The position numbers and the translations under genes are program-made. The notes below the pieces were generated by a model that did no database searches, was not told the DNA's origin, and worked only from the letters and a program-made list of their open reading frames with translations. 26,722 bases of DNA, from the IMG/VR virus record IMGVR_UViG_3300044845_000899, positions 1 to 26,722 of that record. One strand, given 5' to 3'. The number at the start of each line of letters is the position of its first letter. Position 1 is the stretch's first letter. Positions 1 through 9,200 of the stretch are shown one piece after another. The DNA is from a virus.

Positions 1-2
1 CT

Positions 3-305
3 ACAGACCAGATGGGTGGGTCAATTAAAAAGGCACAAGTTGGTCACGTAATTATTTCCGTGGCTAAAACATTACAACAAAAAGAAATGGGTCTTGCAAC
101 TATTGCGATTACTAAAAGTCGTTTAGGCCAGGATGGGGTTGTTTTTGAGAATTGTAAATTCAATAATGAATTACTTGAGATTGATACTGAAAGTTCAGTA
201 ACATTCTTAGGATTCGAGGAACAACAAGAAGATAGAAAAAGAGATAGGGTTAAAGAACTATTAGAAAAAAGAAAACAAAGAGAACAGAGTCAACAACAAA
301 TTTAA
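3..305 (+). CDS. C-terminal fragment of a DnaB-family replicative DNA helicase (5' truncated)
   Basis: The frame is open to the window edge, so this is the last ~100 residues of a longer protein; the Met at 12 is probably internal. The fragment has the pattern that closes RecA-fold DnaB/gp41-like helicases: a Gly-Ser-Ile and Gln/Ala segment, a hydrophobic strand (HVIISVAKT), then GLATIAITKSRLGQDG, which matches the family's G-[LI]-A-x-I-x-x-x-K-x-R-x-G-x-x-G region, followed by a short strand containing FNN. The last ~30 residues are a charged Glu/Arg/Lys/Gln tail, likely helical, beyond the usual domain end. Such helicases unwind DNA ahead of the replication fork. The gene ends 8 bases before nrdB, suggesting a shared replication and nucleotide transcript. 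The Walker A and B motifs are outside the window, so another RecA-type ATPase is possible. Confidence 0.62.
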   Translation, partial: TDQMGGSIKKAQVGHVIISVAKTLQQKEMGLATIAITKSRLGQDGVVFENCKFNNELLEIDTESSVTFLGFEEQQEDRKRDRVKELLEKRKQREQSQQQI

Positions 306-313
306 TTTAAAAC

Positions 314-1264
314 ATGAAGGAAAAAATTTTAGAACCAAATAATGACAGATTTGTCATATTCCCTATCGAACATAATGATATATGGGAATTTTATAAACAA
401 CATCAAGCGGCGTTTTGGACCGCGGAAGAAGTGGATTTATCTAACGATATTAGAGATTGGGAAAACCTATCTGATAATGAGAGATACTTCCTTAAAAATA
501 TATTGGCGTTTTTTGCTGCGTCTGATGGTATTGTAAATGAGAACTTAGCCGAGAATTTCTTAAAAGAGGTTCAGTACGCTGAAGCGAAGTTCTTTTACGG
601 ATTCCAAATTATGATGGAGAACATCCATTCGTTAATGTATTCATTATTAATTGATACCTATGTGTCTGATGATAAAGAAAAAGACGAATGTTTCCACGCC
701 ATTGACCGATTACCGGCTGTTCAAAAGAAAGCGAAATGGGCTCTTGATTGGATTGAAAACGCTTCCTTCCAAGAAAGATTAGTTGCATTCGCAGCAGTTG
801 AAGGTATATTCTTCTCAGGTTCATTCTGTTCAATCTTTTGGATGAAATCAAGAGGAATTATGCAAGGATTATGTAATGCTAACTCATTAATCTTTAAAGA
901 TGAGAACTTACATTGTGATTTTGCTATTCATTTGATTAATAATCATGTTGAAAACAAACCAAGTGAGAAAAGAATTAAAGAAATATTATTATCTGCATTA
1001 GAGATTGAAAAAGAGTTCATTACAGAGTCTTTACCTGTATCTTTAATCGGTATGAATTCAAATTTGATGAAACAATATTTGGAATTTGTAACTGATGGGT
1101 TATTGGTTAAATTTGGTTGTAAAAAACATTTTAATGTTGACCAACCATTTAAATTTATGGAACAAATTGCTGTTGAAACAAAAGGTAACTTTTTTGAATC
1201 AAGAACTATGGAGTACCAAAAAGCTAAATTAGGTGAGTCGTTAACATTCACGGATGAGTTCTAA
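314..1264 (+). CDS. nrdB: Class I ribonucleotide reductase small (radical) subunit NrdB
   Basis: This subunit houses the di-iron/tyrosyl-radical cofactor that starts reduction of ribonucleotides to deoxyribonucleotides by NrdA. The 316 residues are near the normal family length. All expected ligands are visible: Asp71 in FFAASDGIV, Glu102 and His105 with the radical Tyr109 in [11 protein letters not shown], Glu163 in AVEGIFF, and Glu197 and His200 in [10 protein letters not shown]. The wording of these motifs is closer to the eukaryotic/viral R2 branch than to E. coli NrdB. The C-terminus (FTDEF) is acidic with a terminal Phe, like the tail that docks into the large subunit. The start at 314 has an A/T-only leader (TTTAATTTAAAAC) and no Shine-Dalgarno. 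nrdA follows 10 bases after the stop. The order B then A is the reverse of that in many phages. Confidence 0.96.
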   Translation: MKEKILEPNNDRFVIFPIEHNDIWEFYKQHQAAFWTAEEVDLSNDIRDWENLSDNERYFLKNILAFFAASDGIVNENLAENFLKEVQYAEAKFFYGFQIMMENIHSLMYSLLIDTYVSDDKEKDECFHAIDRLPAVQKKAKWALDWIENASFQERLVAFAAVEGIFFSGSFCSIFWMKSRGIMQGLCNANSLIFKDENLHCDFAIHLINNHVENKPSEKRIKEILLSALEIEKEFITESLPVSLIGMNSNLMKQYLEFVTDGLLVKFGCKKHFNVDQPFKFMEQIAVETKGNFFESRTMEYQKAKLGESLTFTDEF

Positions 1265-1274
1265 TTAAAAACAT

Positions 1275-3701
1275 ATGATGTCATTAAAGATTAAAAAAAG
1301 AGGGGGAGATGAAGTTTCATTTAACCCTCAAAAAATTTACAATAGAGTTAAACGAGCTGCCAAAGGGTTAAATGTTAATTCAGACGAGATTTTTATTAAA
1401 GTAATTACTTCAGTACCAACTGAAGGGTTTATTACAACTAAAGAGTTAGATAAATTAGTATACGAAATTGCTGCGTCTTATACAGGTAGTCATCACGACT
1501 ATTCAAGACTAGCGTCATCTGTTGCTATTTCAGCATATCATAAAGAAACTGACGAAAGTTTTTGTAACACAATGCACACCTTACACGTTGATGGTATCAT
1601 TAATGATAAGTTAATGGAAACTATTGAACTTTATGGTCCTGAAAATATTGATTCTGTAATAAATCACGAGAATGATTACAATTTTGATTATTTCGCGTGG
1701 AAATCGTTACAAGAAATGTATTTGTTAAAAAATCCTGAGGGTAAAGTGATTGAAAGACCTCAACATATGTATATGAGAGTTGCTCTATGGGTTACTAAAT
1801 CATTTGAACAAGCGGTTGAGTATTACCAATCATTGTCAAATCAACTTATTTCTCCTGCAACACCAATTATGATTAATGCGGGAACTAAGACACCTCAATT
1901 AGCGTCTTGTGTGTTGAAATACAATAACGGGGATTCAAGAGAAGGTTTATTACAAACATTCAATGATATTTCAACTTATTCATCTGACGCTGCGGGTATT
2001 GGATTATGTATGTCAAACATTCGTAGTAAAGAGAGTCGTATTAATTCATCAGGTGGATTTGCTGGTGGTTTACTAAAATACTTAAAAATTGTTAATGAAG
2101 GATTAAGGTTCTTTAATCAACAAGGAAGAAGACCGGGTAGTGCAGCTATCTACATTGAACCTTGGCATAAAGACATCATTGATTTACTTGAAATTAAAAA
2201 GAACACAGGTGCTGAAGAATTAAGAGCAAAAGATTTATTTACCTCAATTTGGTTACCGGACAACTTTATGAATGCGGTTAAGAACAACGATGATTGGTAT
2301 TTGTTCTGTCCTAATGATATTAAAAAGGCGGGGATTAAACCATTACAAGAAACTTATGGTGATGAGTATGAATCAAATTATAATAAAGCCGTTGAACTTG
2401 GTTTAGGTAAAAAAGTTAAAGCTCAAACAATTTGGAACAAAATTATTGAATCTCAAGTTGAAACAGGGGTTCCTTATTTATGTTCTAAGGATAGTGCTAA
2501 CAGAAAAACAAATCATCAAAACATTGGGGTGATTAAACAATCTAACCTATGTAATGAGATTTACCAATATACTGATGAGAACACCACAGCAATCTGTACA
2601 TTATCATCAATGGTATTAAAAAACTTTATCATTAAAGGTGAGTTTGATTTTAAATTACTTTATAGTGAAGTTAGAAAAGTTGTTAGAGCACTTAACAAAG
2701 TTGTTGATATTAATAGTTACTCAACTGAACAAGGTAGAAAAGGTGGGTTGGAACAAAGAGCAATTGCGATTGGAACACAAGGACTTGCTGACGTATTCTT
2801 TTTAATGGACTATATCTTCACAACTGAAGAGGCAAAAAAACTTAATAAACAAATCTTTGAAACTATCTACTTTGCGGCAATTACGGAAAGTATGGAATTA
2901 TGTAAATCAGGTGAATACAGACCATACGAATTCTTTAAAGGTTCGCCAATGTCAAAAGGAGAATTCCAATTTGATATGTGGGGATTAGATTACGAAGGGT
3001 TAAGTAGAATGTGGGATTGGGATTCACTTAAATTAGAAGTGTCTAACCACGGGGTTTGTAACTCGTTATTCACGGCTCAGATGCCAGTTGCGTCTTCAGC
3101 TAAAATTACAGGTTCATTTGAAATGACTGAACCGGCTCACTCGGCTTTATTTAATCGTCGTGTAGTTGGTGGGGAAATTTTAATTGTTAACAAATACTTG
3201 ATTAATGATTTTGAAAAAATTGGTATTTGGTCTGAAGATTTAAAAAATGAAATCATTATGAATGAAGGTTCGGTTCAAAATATCAACTTTAATAATTATC
3301 TTGACCAAGAAGATAAAAATTACAATAAAAAAGTTAAAAGAATTGAGCATTTAATTCCAAAATACAAAACAATTTGGGAGATATCTCAAAGAGAACTTAT
3401 TGATATGGCGGCAGACAGAGCACCATTTATTGACCAATCACAATCAATGAATATCTATATGTCAGAACCAACATTATCAAAAATTTCATCATCTCACTTT
3501 CATTCATGGGGTAAAGGACTGAAAACTCTTTGTTATTATGTTAGGACTAAAGCGATATCAACCGGAGCAAAACACTTAGCGGTGGATATTTCAAAAGTTA
3601 ATCAATCAACAGTTAAACAAGAGAAACCAAAAGTGAATCTTGTTGAACCTACAACAAAACCAACAGATTCAGAATTTGAATGTTTTGGATGTGGTTCATA
3701 A
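1275..3701 (+). CDS. nrdA: Class I ribonucleotide reductase large (catalytic) subunit NrdA
   Basis: This is the catalytic subunit that reduces ribonucleoside diphosphates using a radical relayed from NrdB. An N-terminal ATP-cone, the allosteric activity site, covers about residues 3-95 and appears intact. The catalytic barrel carries Cys212 (QLASC), the active-site trio Asn424/Cys426/Glu428 (NLCNEI) and the partner redox Cys441 (AICTL). PWHKDI, MPVASSAKITG and the radical-relay tyrosine pair in LCYYVRTKA are also present. The C-terminal CFGCGS holds Cys803 and Cys806, the pair that shuttles electrons from thioredoxin or glutaredoxin. The 808 residues are close to eukaryotic R1 (~790), with no intein or split. 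Two adjacent ATGs (1275, 1278) are possible starts. A strong terminator lies 22 bases after the stop, closing the helicase-nrdB-nrdA unit. Confidence 0.97.
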   Translation: MMSLKIKKRGGDEVSFNPQKIYNRVKRAAKGLNVNSDEIFIKVITSVPTEGFITTKELDKLVYEIAASYTGSHHDYSRLASSVAISAYHKETDESFCNTMHTLHVDGIINDKLMETIELYGPENIDSVINHENDYNFDYFAWKSLQEMYLLKNPEGKVIERPQHMYMRVALWVTKSFEQAVEYYQSLSNQLISPATPIMINAGTKTPQLASCVLKYNNGDSREGLLQTFNDISTYSSDAAGIGLCMSNIRSKESRINSSGGFAGGLLKYLKIVNEGLRFFNQQGRRPGSAAIYIEPWHKDIIDLLEIKKNTGAEELRAKDLFTSIWLPDNFMNAVKNNDDWYLFCPNDIKKAGIKPLQETYGDEYESNYNKAVELGLGKKVKAQTIWNKIIESQVETGVPYLCSKDSANRKTNHQNIGVIKQSNLCNEIYQYTDENTTAICTLSSMVLKNFIIKGEFDFKLLYSEVRKVVRALNKVVDINSYSTEQGRKGGLEQRAIAIGTQGLADVFFLMDYIFTTEEAKKLNKQIFETIYFAAITESMELCKSGEYRPYEFFKGSPMSKGEFQFDMWGLDYEGLSRMWDWDSLKLEVSNHGVCNSLFTAQMPVASSAKITGSFEMTEPAHSALFNRRVVGGEILIVNKYLINDFEKIGIWSEDLKNEIIMNEGSVQNINFNNYLDQEDKNYNKKVKRIEHLIPKYKTIWEISQRELIDMAADRAPFIDQSQSMNIYMSEPTLSKISSSHFHSWGKGLKTLCYYVRTKAISTGAKHLAVDISKVNQSTVKQEKPKVNLVEPTTKPTDSEFECFGCGS

Positions 3702-3722
3702 TAAAATACCAATAATTATATT

Positions 3723-3753
3723 AATCCCGGCAATGTCGGGATTTTTTATTTTT
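3723..3753 (+). terminator. Intrinsic terminator after nrdA
   Basis: A perfect 7-bp stem, AATCCCG (3723-3729) with CGGGATT (3737-3743), encloses a 7-base loop whose ends can form a G-T wobble. A T-rich run follows at 3742-3753 (TTTTTTATTTTT, overlapping the stem end). It stands out as a GC-rich hairpin in AT-rich DNA. It separates the nucleotide-metabolism unit from the baseplate genes and suggests the two are transcribed separately. Confidence 0.88.
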
Positions 3754-3756
3754 AGG

Positions 3757-3771
3757 TATTTATAAGAAATA
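3757..3771 (+). promoter_or_regulatory. Candidate late-promoter-like element upstream of the baseplate genes
   Basis: TATTTATAAGAAATA begins just after the nrdA terminator and 38 bases before the gp25-like start. The same core, TATTTAT plus A/T followed by an A/T run, recurs at 6183, 14806 and 21230, each time in one of the few real intergenic gaps. T4-type late promoters are an 8-base A/T box (TATAAATA) without a -35 element, so a phage-specific late sigma box is a reasonable reading. In DNA this AT-rich chance copies occur (7968 and 22008 lie inside genes), so the evidence is position and spacing, not the string alone. This copy sits farther from its ATG than the others. Confidence 0.38.
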
Positions 3772-3794
3772 ATCATAAGACTATAATTATAGAT

Positions 3795-4265
3795 ATGGCA
3801 GACGGAACAACATATGGACTTAATTTCCCTTTCAGGGATTCATTAAAGGGTGACTATTTACAGTTAACTGAATTTGAAGCTCAAGAAATTAAGGCGGATT
3901 TAATTCACTTACTTTTGACTCGAAAAGGTTCAAGATATTATTTACCGACATTTGGAACAAGACTTTATGAGTTTTTGTTTGAACCATTTGATGGGTTAAC
4001 ATTTGATGCTATTGAATCTGATATTCGAGATGCTGTAGGTACTTTTATGCCAAATTTATTATTAAACCAAATTACAATAAGTCCTGCTGACCCTCAAGAA
4101 GAAGTTGATTTAGCAACAGGAATGGCGACAATAGGAACAAGTGAGTCATCTGTTTATCGGTTTCCGGGTAAAGGGACTTCAGAATATACCGCAAAAATAA
4201 AAATAGATTACTCGACAAACAATTCAACTTTTGGACCGAGTGATTTCGTTATCATTAATATTTAA
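3795..4265 (+). CDS. Baseplate wedge protein, T4 gp25 / P2 gpW family
   Basis: gp25/gpW proteins belong to the core wedge at the top of the baseplate, where they bind gp6/gpJ and help couple the baseplate to sheath contraction. The 156-residue protein has the family core: an amphipathic helix, then LLLTRKGSRYYLPTFGTRLY at about 39-58, matching the typical L-x-T-x-x-G-x-R-x-x-x-P-x-F-G-x-x-L, then LFEPFD, a helix with IESDIRDAV, and strand LNQITI. The conserved Glu-Pro-Arg triad expected after that helix reads Met85-Pro86-Asn87, an odd substitution. A short insert and an extra C-terminal strand make it longer than T4 gp25 (132). It is the first gene after the terminator and ends 6 bases before the gp6-like gene, the same W-J order as in P2. 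There is no Shine-Dalgarno; the leader is A/T-rich. Confidence 0.88.
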   Translation: MADGTTYGLNFPFRDSLKGDYLQLTEFEAQEIKADLIHLLLTRKGSRYYLPTFGTRLYEFLFEPFDGLTFDAIESDIRDAVGTFMPNLLLNQITISPADPQEEVDLATGMATIGTSESSVYRFPGKGTSEYTAKIKIDYSTNNSTFGPSDFVIINI

Positions 4266-4271
4266 TATCAT

Positions 4272-6110
4272 ATGGCAAATCGTAATATATCATATACTAC
4301 AAGAGATTTTCAAGGAATAAGAACTGAATTATTAAACTATGTAAGAACTTATTACCCTGAATTAATACAGGATTTCAATGACGCTTCGGTATTCTCGGTG
4401 TTTTTAGATTTGAACGCAGCGGTTGCAGATAATTTACATTATCATATTGATAGAAGTATACAGGAGACGGTACTACAATACGCTCAACAGAGGTCTTCAA
4501 TTTATAATATTGCAAGAACATATGGATTGAAATTACCGGGTCAAAGACCATCGGTATCTTTAGTAGATTTTTCAATTACGGTTCCGGCCTTTGGAGATAA
4601 AGAGGATGAAAGATACTTAGGAACATTAACAAGAGGGTCTCAAGTTGTTGGAGCGGGAATTGTTTTTGAAAACATATATGATATTGATTTTACATCACCA
4701 TATAATGCTCAAGGGTTTCCAAATAGATTAAAAATACCAAATTTTAATGCTAATAACGTTTTAATTAATTATACCATTACTAAACGAGAATTGGTTGTTA
4801 ATGGTATTACTAAAGTGTTTAAAAGAGTAATTACACCTAATGATGTAAAACCATTCTTTGAATTATTTTTACCTGAAAAAAATGTGTTAGGTATTACAAG
4901 TGTATTACTTAAGAGTGGAACTGAATATACTAATATTCCTTCGACCGCAGAATTTTTAGGTGTTGAAAATAAATGGTATGAAGTTGATTCATTAGCTGAA
5001 GATAGAGTTTTTATTGAAGACCCAACTAAAGTATCGGACCAACCAGGTATTAAAGTTGGTAGATATATTCAAACACAAAATAGATTTATAAGTGAATATA
5101 CCTCCGAAGGGTTTAAAAAGATGACTTTTGGTGGTGGAACAAACACAGCTCAAGATGCGTTAGACCAATTTACAACAGTTGGTGCGACAATTGACTTACA
5201 AAGATATTCAAACAACTTTTCATTGGGTTCTGCGTTAATACCTAATTCCACATTATTCGTTCAGTATCGAGTTGGTGGTGGTTTGGCGACAAACTTAGGT
5301 ACAAATGTGATTAATCAAGTTGGTACTGTTAATTTCTTTGTAAACGGACCATCTGAGTCAACTAACTCATCTGTTGTTAATTCACTAAGATGTAATAACG
5401 TTACTGCCGCGATTGGTGGTGCGGGGACTCCTTCATTAGAGGAGATTAGAAATTATGTTTCATTTAATTTCTCAGCTCAAAAAAGAGCAGTAACGGTACA
5501 AGATTACGAATCAATTATTAGAAATATGCCATCAGAGTTTGGTGCACCTGCAAAAGTATCCATAACCGAGAATAATAATAAGATATTAATTCAGTTATTA
5601 TCGTATGATACTTCAGGTAAATTAACAAGTATTGTGTCTGATACTTTAAGACAAAATGTTGCAAATTACCTATCCAATTATAGAATGATGAACGATTATA
5701 TTTCAATATTAACGGCTGATGTTATTGACTTAAGTATTGATGTTCAGATTGTGTTAGATTCCGCTCAAAATTCAGGACAAGTTATTTCTGATGTAGTTGA
5801 TAGAATTTCGACTTATCTTAATCCACAAACAAGGGAATTAGGTCAAAATGTTTATTTATCTGAAATAAGAAGTATTGTTCAAAATCAAAATGGAGTTTTA
5901 ACTGTTGCTGGTTTAAATGTTTATAATAATGTTGGAGGACAATATTCTTCTTCCGAAACATCTATGGAATATAGTAATTTGGAAACAAAAGAAATCGCAC
6001 CGGTTGATGATACAATTTTCGCTCAACCATCTCAAGTTTATCAAATTAGATATCCTAATAAGGACATTAGGGTGTCGGTTAAAAATTTCCAATCAGTTAC
6101 CTTTTCATAA
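4272..6110 (+). CDS. Baseplate wedge protein, T4 gp6 / baseplate J-like family
   Basis: gp6/gpJ proteins dimerise into the ring that forms the structural backbone of the contractile-tail baseplate. The 612 residues are close to T4 gp6 (660). The N-terminal ~90 residues show the gp6-type opening: Tyr-Thr-Thr-Arg-Asp-Phe, a helix with YYPELIQDFNDASVFSVFLD, then a helical ADNLHYHIDRSIQE segment and YGLKLPGQRPS. A long, poorly conserved middle follows. Near 398-416, NFSAQKRAVTVQDYESII matches the R-A-V-T-x-x-D-Y-E signature shared by gp6 and gpJ. Its position directly after the gp25-like gene supports the call. A 95-bp gap with two copies of the TATTTAT element follows the stop. Confidence 0.85.
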   Translation: MANRNISYTTRDFQGIRTELLNYVRTYYPELIQDFNDASVFSVFLDLNAAVADNLHYHIDRSIQETVLQYAQQRSSIYNIARTYGLKLPGQRPSVSLVDFSITVPAFGDKEDERYLGTLTRGSQVVGAGIVFENIYDIDFTSPYNAQGFPNRLKIPNFNANNVLINYTITKRELVVNGITKVFKRVITPNDVKPFFELFLPEKNVLGITSVLLKSGTEYTNIPSTAEFLGVENKWYEVDSLAEDRVFIEDPTKVSDQPGIKVGRYIQTQNRFISEYTSEGFKKMTFGGGTNTAQDALDQFTTVGATIDLQRYSNNFSLGSALIPNSTLFVQYRVGGGLATNLGTNVINQVGTVNFFVNGPSESTNSSVVNSLRCNNVTAAIGGAGTPSLEEIRNYVSFNFSAQKRAVTVQDYESIIRNMPSEFGAPAKVSITENNNKILIQLLSYDTSGKLTSIVSDTLRQNVANYLSNYRMMNDYISILTADVIDLSIDVQIVLDSAQNSGQVISDVVDRISTYLNPQTRELGQNVYLSEIRSIVQNQNGVLTVAGLNVYNNVGGQYSSSETSMEYSNLETKEIAPVDDTIFAQPSQVYQIRYPNKDIRVSVKNFQSVTFS

Positions 6111-6182
6111 CAGGTTTATTTATTACCCAACTATCTTATAATTAAAAGTAAGGTGTGTGAATTTTAAAAATAACACATAAAC

Positions 6183-6198
6183 TATTTATTAATTAAAA
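6183..6198 (+). promoter_or_regulatory. Candidate late-promoter-like element before the 1660-residue gene
   Basis: TATTTATTAATTAAAA starts 23 bases before the ATG at 6206. A second core copy (TATTTATT) lies at 6117-6124, just after the gp6-like stop, in the same 95-base gap. The alignment with the elements at 14806 and 21230 extends over about 15 bases (TATTTAT, two A/T, A, two A/T, AAA). The rest of the gap holds only an imperfect A/T hairpin (6154-6177) without a T run. Confidence 0.42.
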
Positions 6199-6205
6199 GA
6201 ATTGC

Positions 6206-9200
6206 ATGGGTCAGTCTTATAGAATTAAAACCGAATTAGGTATCAACAAAACTATTAACGTTGAGTTGGACCAAGACTTTGAGTTTTTAGAAATATTATC
6301 ACTAAAAATACAACAAGCTGATGTGTACACAAGAAGTTGTGCGGACTATGGAGTAATTGTTGGTAGGGTTACTGCTAATAACGGATTTGGTATTCCAAAT
6401 GCTCGAGTTTCGATTTTTATACCAATTACTGATGTAGATGAATCTAACCCAATAATTTCAAGTATATATCCTTACAAATCACCAACAGATAAGAATGAGG
6501 ATGGTTATCGTTACAATTTATTACCTTACGAAAAATCTTATTCTGTTCATGCCGCAACAGGAACATTACCAACAAGAGATGATGTCTTAACGGATAGTGT
6601 TGCAGTACAAATTTACGACAAATATTATCGTTATACCACTAAGACTAATGAAAGTGGTGATTATATGATAATGGGTGTTCCATTAGGGTCTCAGACTTTA
6701 GTTATGGATGTTGACTTATCTGACATTGGTGAATTTTCTTTAACGCCTCAAGATTTAATTAGAATGGGACTTGCAACTGAAAGTCAAGTTGCTGGTAATA
6801 CTTTCAGAAGTTCAAACGATTTGACATCTTTACCTCAAATTATTTCATTAACCAAAACATTATCGGTTTCACCATTATGGGGTGACCCTGAAATATGTCA
6901 AATTGCTGTAAATCGTGTTGACTTTGATTTAAGGGATGAGGCTAATATTGATATACAACCAACATCGGTTTTCATGGGGTCTATTTTCTCTACTACTGAT
7001 AGAATGAGATTGAGAAGTAATTGTAGACCAAGAGACAACATGGGTAACCTTTGTTCAATGATTGCGGGTCCTGGTCAAATATTGGCTATACGACAAACAA
7101 TACAACAAGATAGTGGAGGTAATCCTATATTAGAGCAGTACTTATTAGAACAATCAGGGAATGTTATAGATGGTAGTGGAGCTTGGTTAGTTGAATTACC
7201 AATGAATTTAGATTATTTCACAACTAATGAGTTTGGTGAAAAGGTTATATCTAATGACCCTACAATAGGTATACCGACAAAAGGTAAGTATCGATTTAAA
7301 GTTAAGTGGCAGCAATCACCGAGTCTTAGTCAACAAAATAGAAGAGCTAATTTTTTAATTCCAAATGTTAGAGAATATGGTTGGTCAACTTCCGATAATG
7401 ACCCAAATTATTCGGGAAATATTACGGTACAAAACAAATTAAAAAGTTCTTATTATTTTGGTTTAGATTGGAATGGTTATGCTCCGGGTGGTACGACAGG
7501 GTTTACCTCAACAGAAAGAATTCAAAAATTAGATGAAATAATTGATTGTCAAGATACATTTTATGAATTTAAATATAACCGAGTTTATACGGTTTCAAAT
7601 TTAATTGATGAGTATAAAAAAGGTGGAAGGGCAAATTTTATTGGAATAAAAGAAGTGGACGATTCTTCTTGTGAATCAACAATCAATAAATTTCCAGTAA
7701 ATGATGGTTTTAAAAATTTTAATTTGTTTTTCTTTATATTTTCGATTTTGATGCAAGTACTTCAAATTATTTCGATTCCGTTATTAATTGTTATTCATGT
7801 TCTTGCATTTGTTTGGAATACATTAGTTAAGTTTAAAGATTGGTTTATTGTGTTCATGGGAATATTGATAGGATATTATGGATATATGGCTATTAAAAGA
7901 CTTATTGAAGCTGGCAAGGCGACAAAAGATGGTGGTATCTTGGCAGCGGCTTCAGCAGCGGCGTATGCAGGTATTTATACTTCGGGATTAGGTTCTTTCT
8001 TTGCTAAGTTGTCAACTACTGCATTTTTAGAAGCAAAGAATTTAACTGCACAGGCAACAGAATACGGTATTATTGCTGGTAAATTGGCTCTTTTACTTAC
8101 TGCATTTATTATTATTTTTAATTTATTTAAAGGACAACCTATTAGAGGATTTCAATTACCCGTAATTACATATCCTGATTGTATAAGTTGTGAATGTGGT
8201 ACATCATCTGTTGACGCAGAGACATCAAGTGCACCATTAGGTACTTTAATGACTCAATTTTCAAACAACTTTAATTATTATAATAATTTTGTAACACCAA
8301 TAAATCAATTAAATATTACTACAGACCCAGCAACGGTGCAAACTTCTTTTTCAATTGCCATGGGTGGTAATAGTGATGTTAACAATGACAATCAAGTATA
8401 TAAAGTAATGGAATCACCTGTAACAATTATTACTAGTGGAAGTGTTACAAATGATTTTTTTGCTTATTCAAATTATTATCCTTTTGGTGAGAGAATTAAC
8501 AATTTTAATCTTAGACAAAAATATTTCGCCGGTGTTAATCGTATTAGAGTGTCATTTGACAATAGCGTTAATAGTCACTACGATAATACTTTAGTTATTA
8601 TTTATGATACTCCAATACAATCCGGAACCCTTTTAACCTTTGTAGACCCATTAACAACGAAAGATGTTAATGCAACGTATACGGGTAATACTGGTTCGTA
8701 TAATAGAGGTATTAGTGGTACATCATTAAATAGTGGAGCGTCAACTTACACTGTAAATTATTGTGACCCAAATAATCAATTAAATAATTTATCGGTAAAT
8801 TATCAATTAAATACCGGTTCTACTCAACAAAATTATAAATATCCTTCAGATGTTGAGTATTTTCAAGTAATAACGGGTATGACTGTCCAAGAAGCGTCTA
8901 CTATGTGGGACACAACTACTGATGGATTATTACCAAATATAATGGAATCCGGTACTGTCATATTATATAGTAAGTTAATCGAAGTACCACCAGTATTGTT
9001 TAATAATAACCCAGCTATCGTATTACAACCGGGGTATTCTTATTGGGAACAAGATTCTACACCTTCATATAAAACATCTGATTTATTCGAGGATTTTTCT
9101 CAAAGACATATTTTAATACTACAAAGAGGTGTTGACCCATATTCGCCAATTTATACTAACACCTATGGTTTGGGTAAATTATTTGGGTTACCAAATGAAG

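Noticed and set aside
12-305. Treating 12-305 as a complete 97-residue gene from its ATG
   Set aside because: The frame is open upstream to the window edge and the product aligns with only the C-terminal end of a DnaB-type domain, so the true start is outside the window.
3757-3764. TATAAATA (exact T4 late box) on the - strand here and at 14806-14813
   Set aside because: No gene lies downstream on the - strand in either place, and the element sits just before + strand genes at fixed spacing, so the + orientation is preferred.
6154-6177. Imperfect inverted repeat TGTGTG...AACACA between the gp6-like and 1660-residue genes
   Set aside because: The stem has two mismatches, is A/T-rich, and is not followed by a T run. 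It is too weak to call a terminator.
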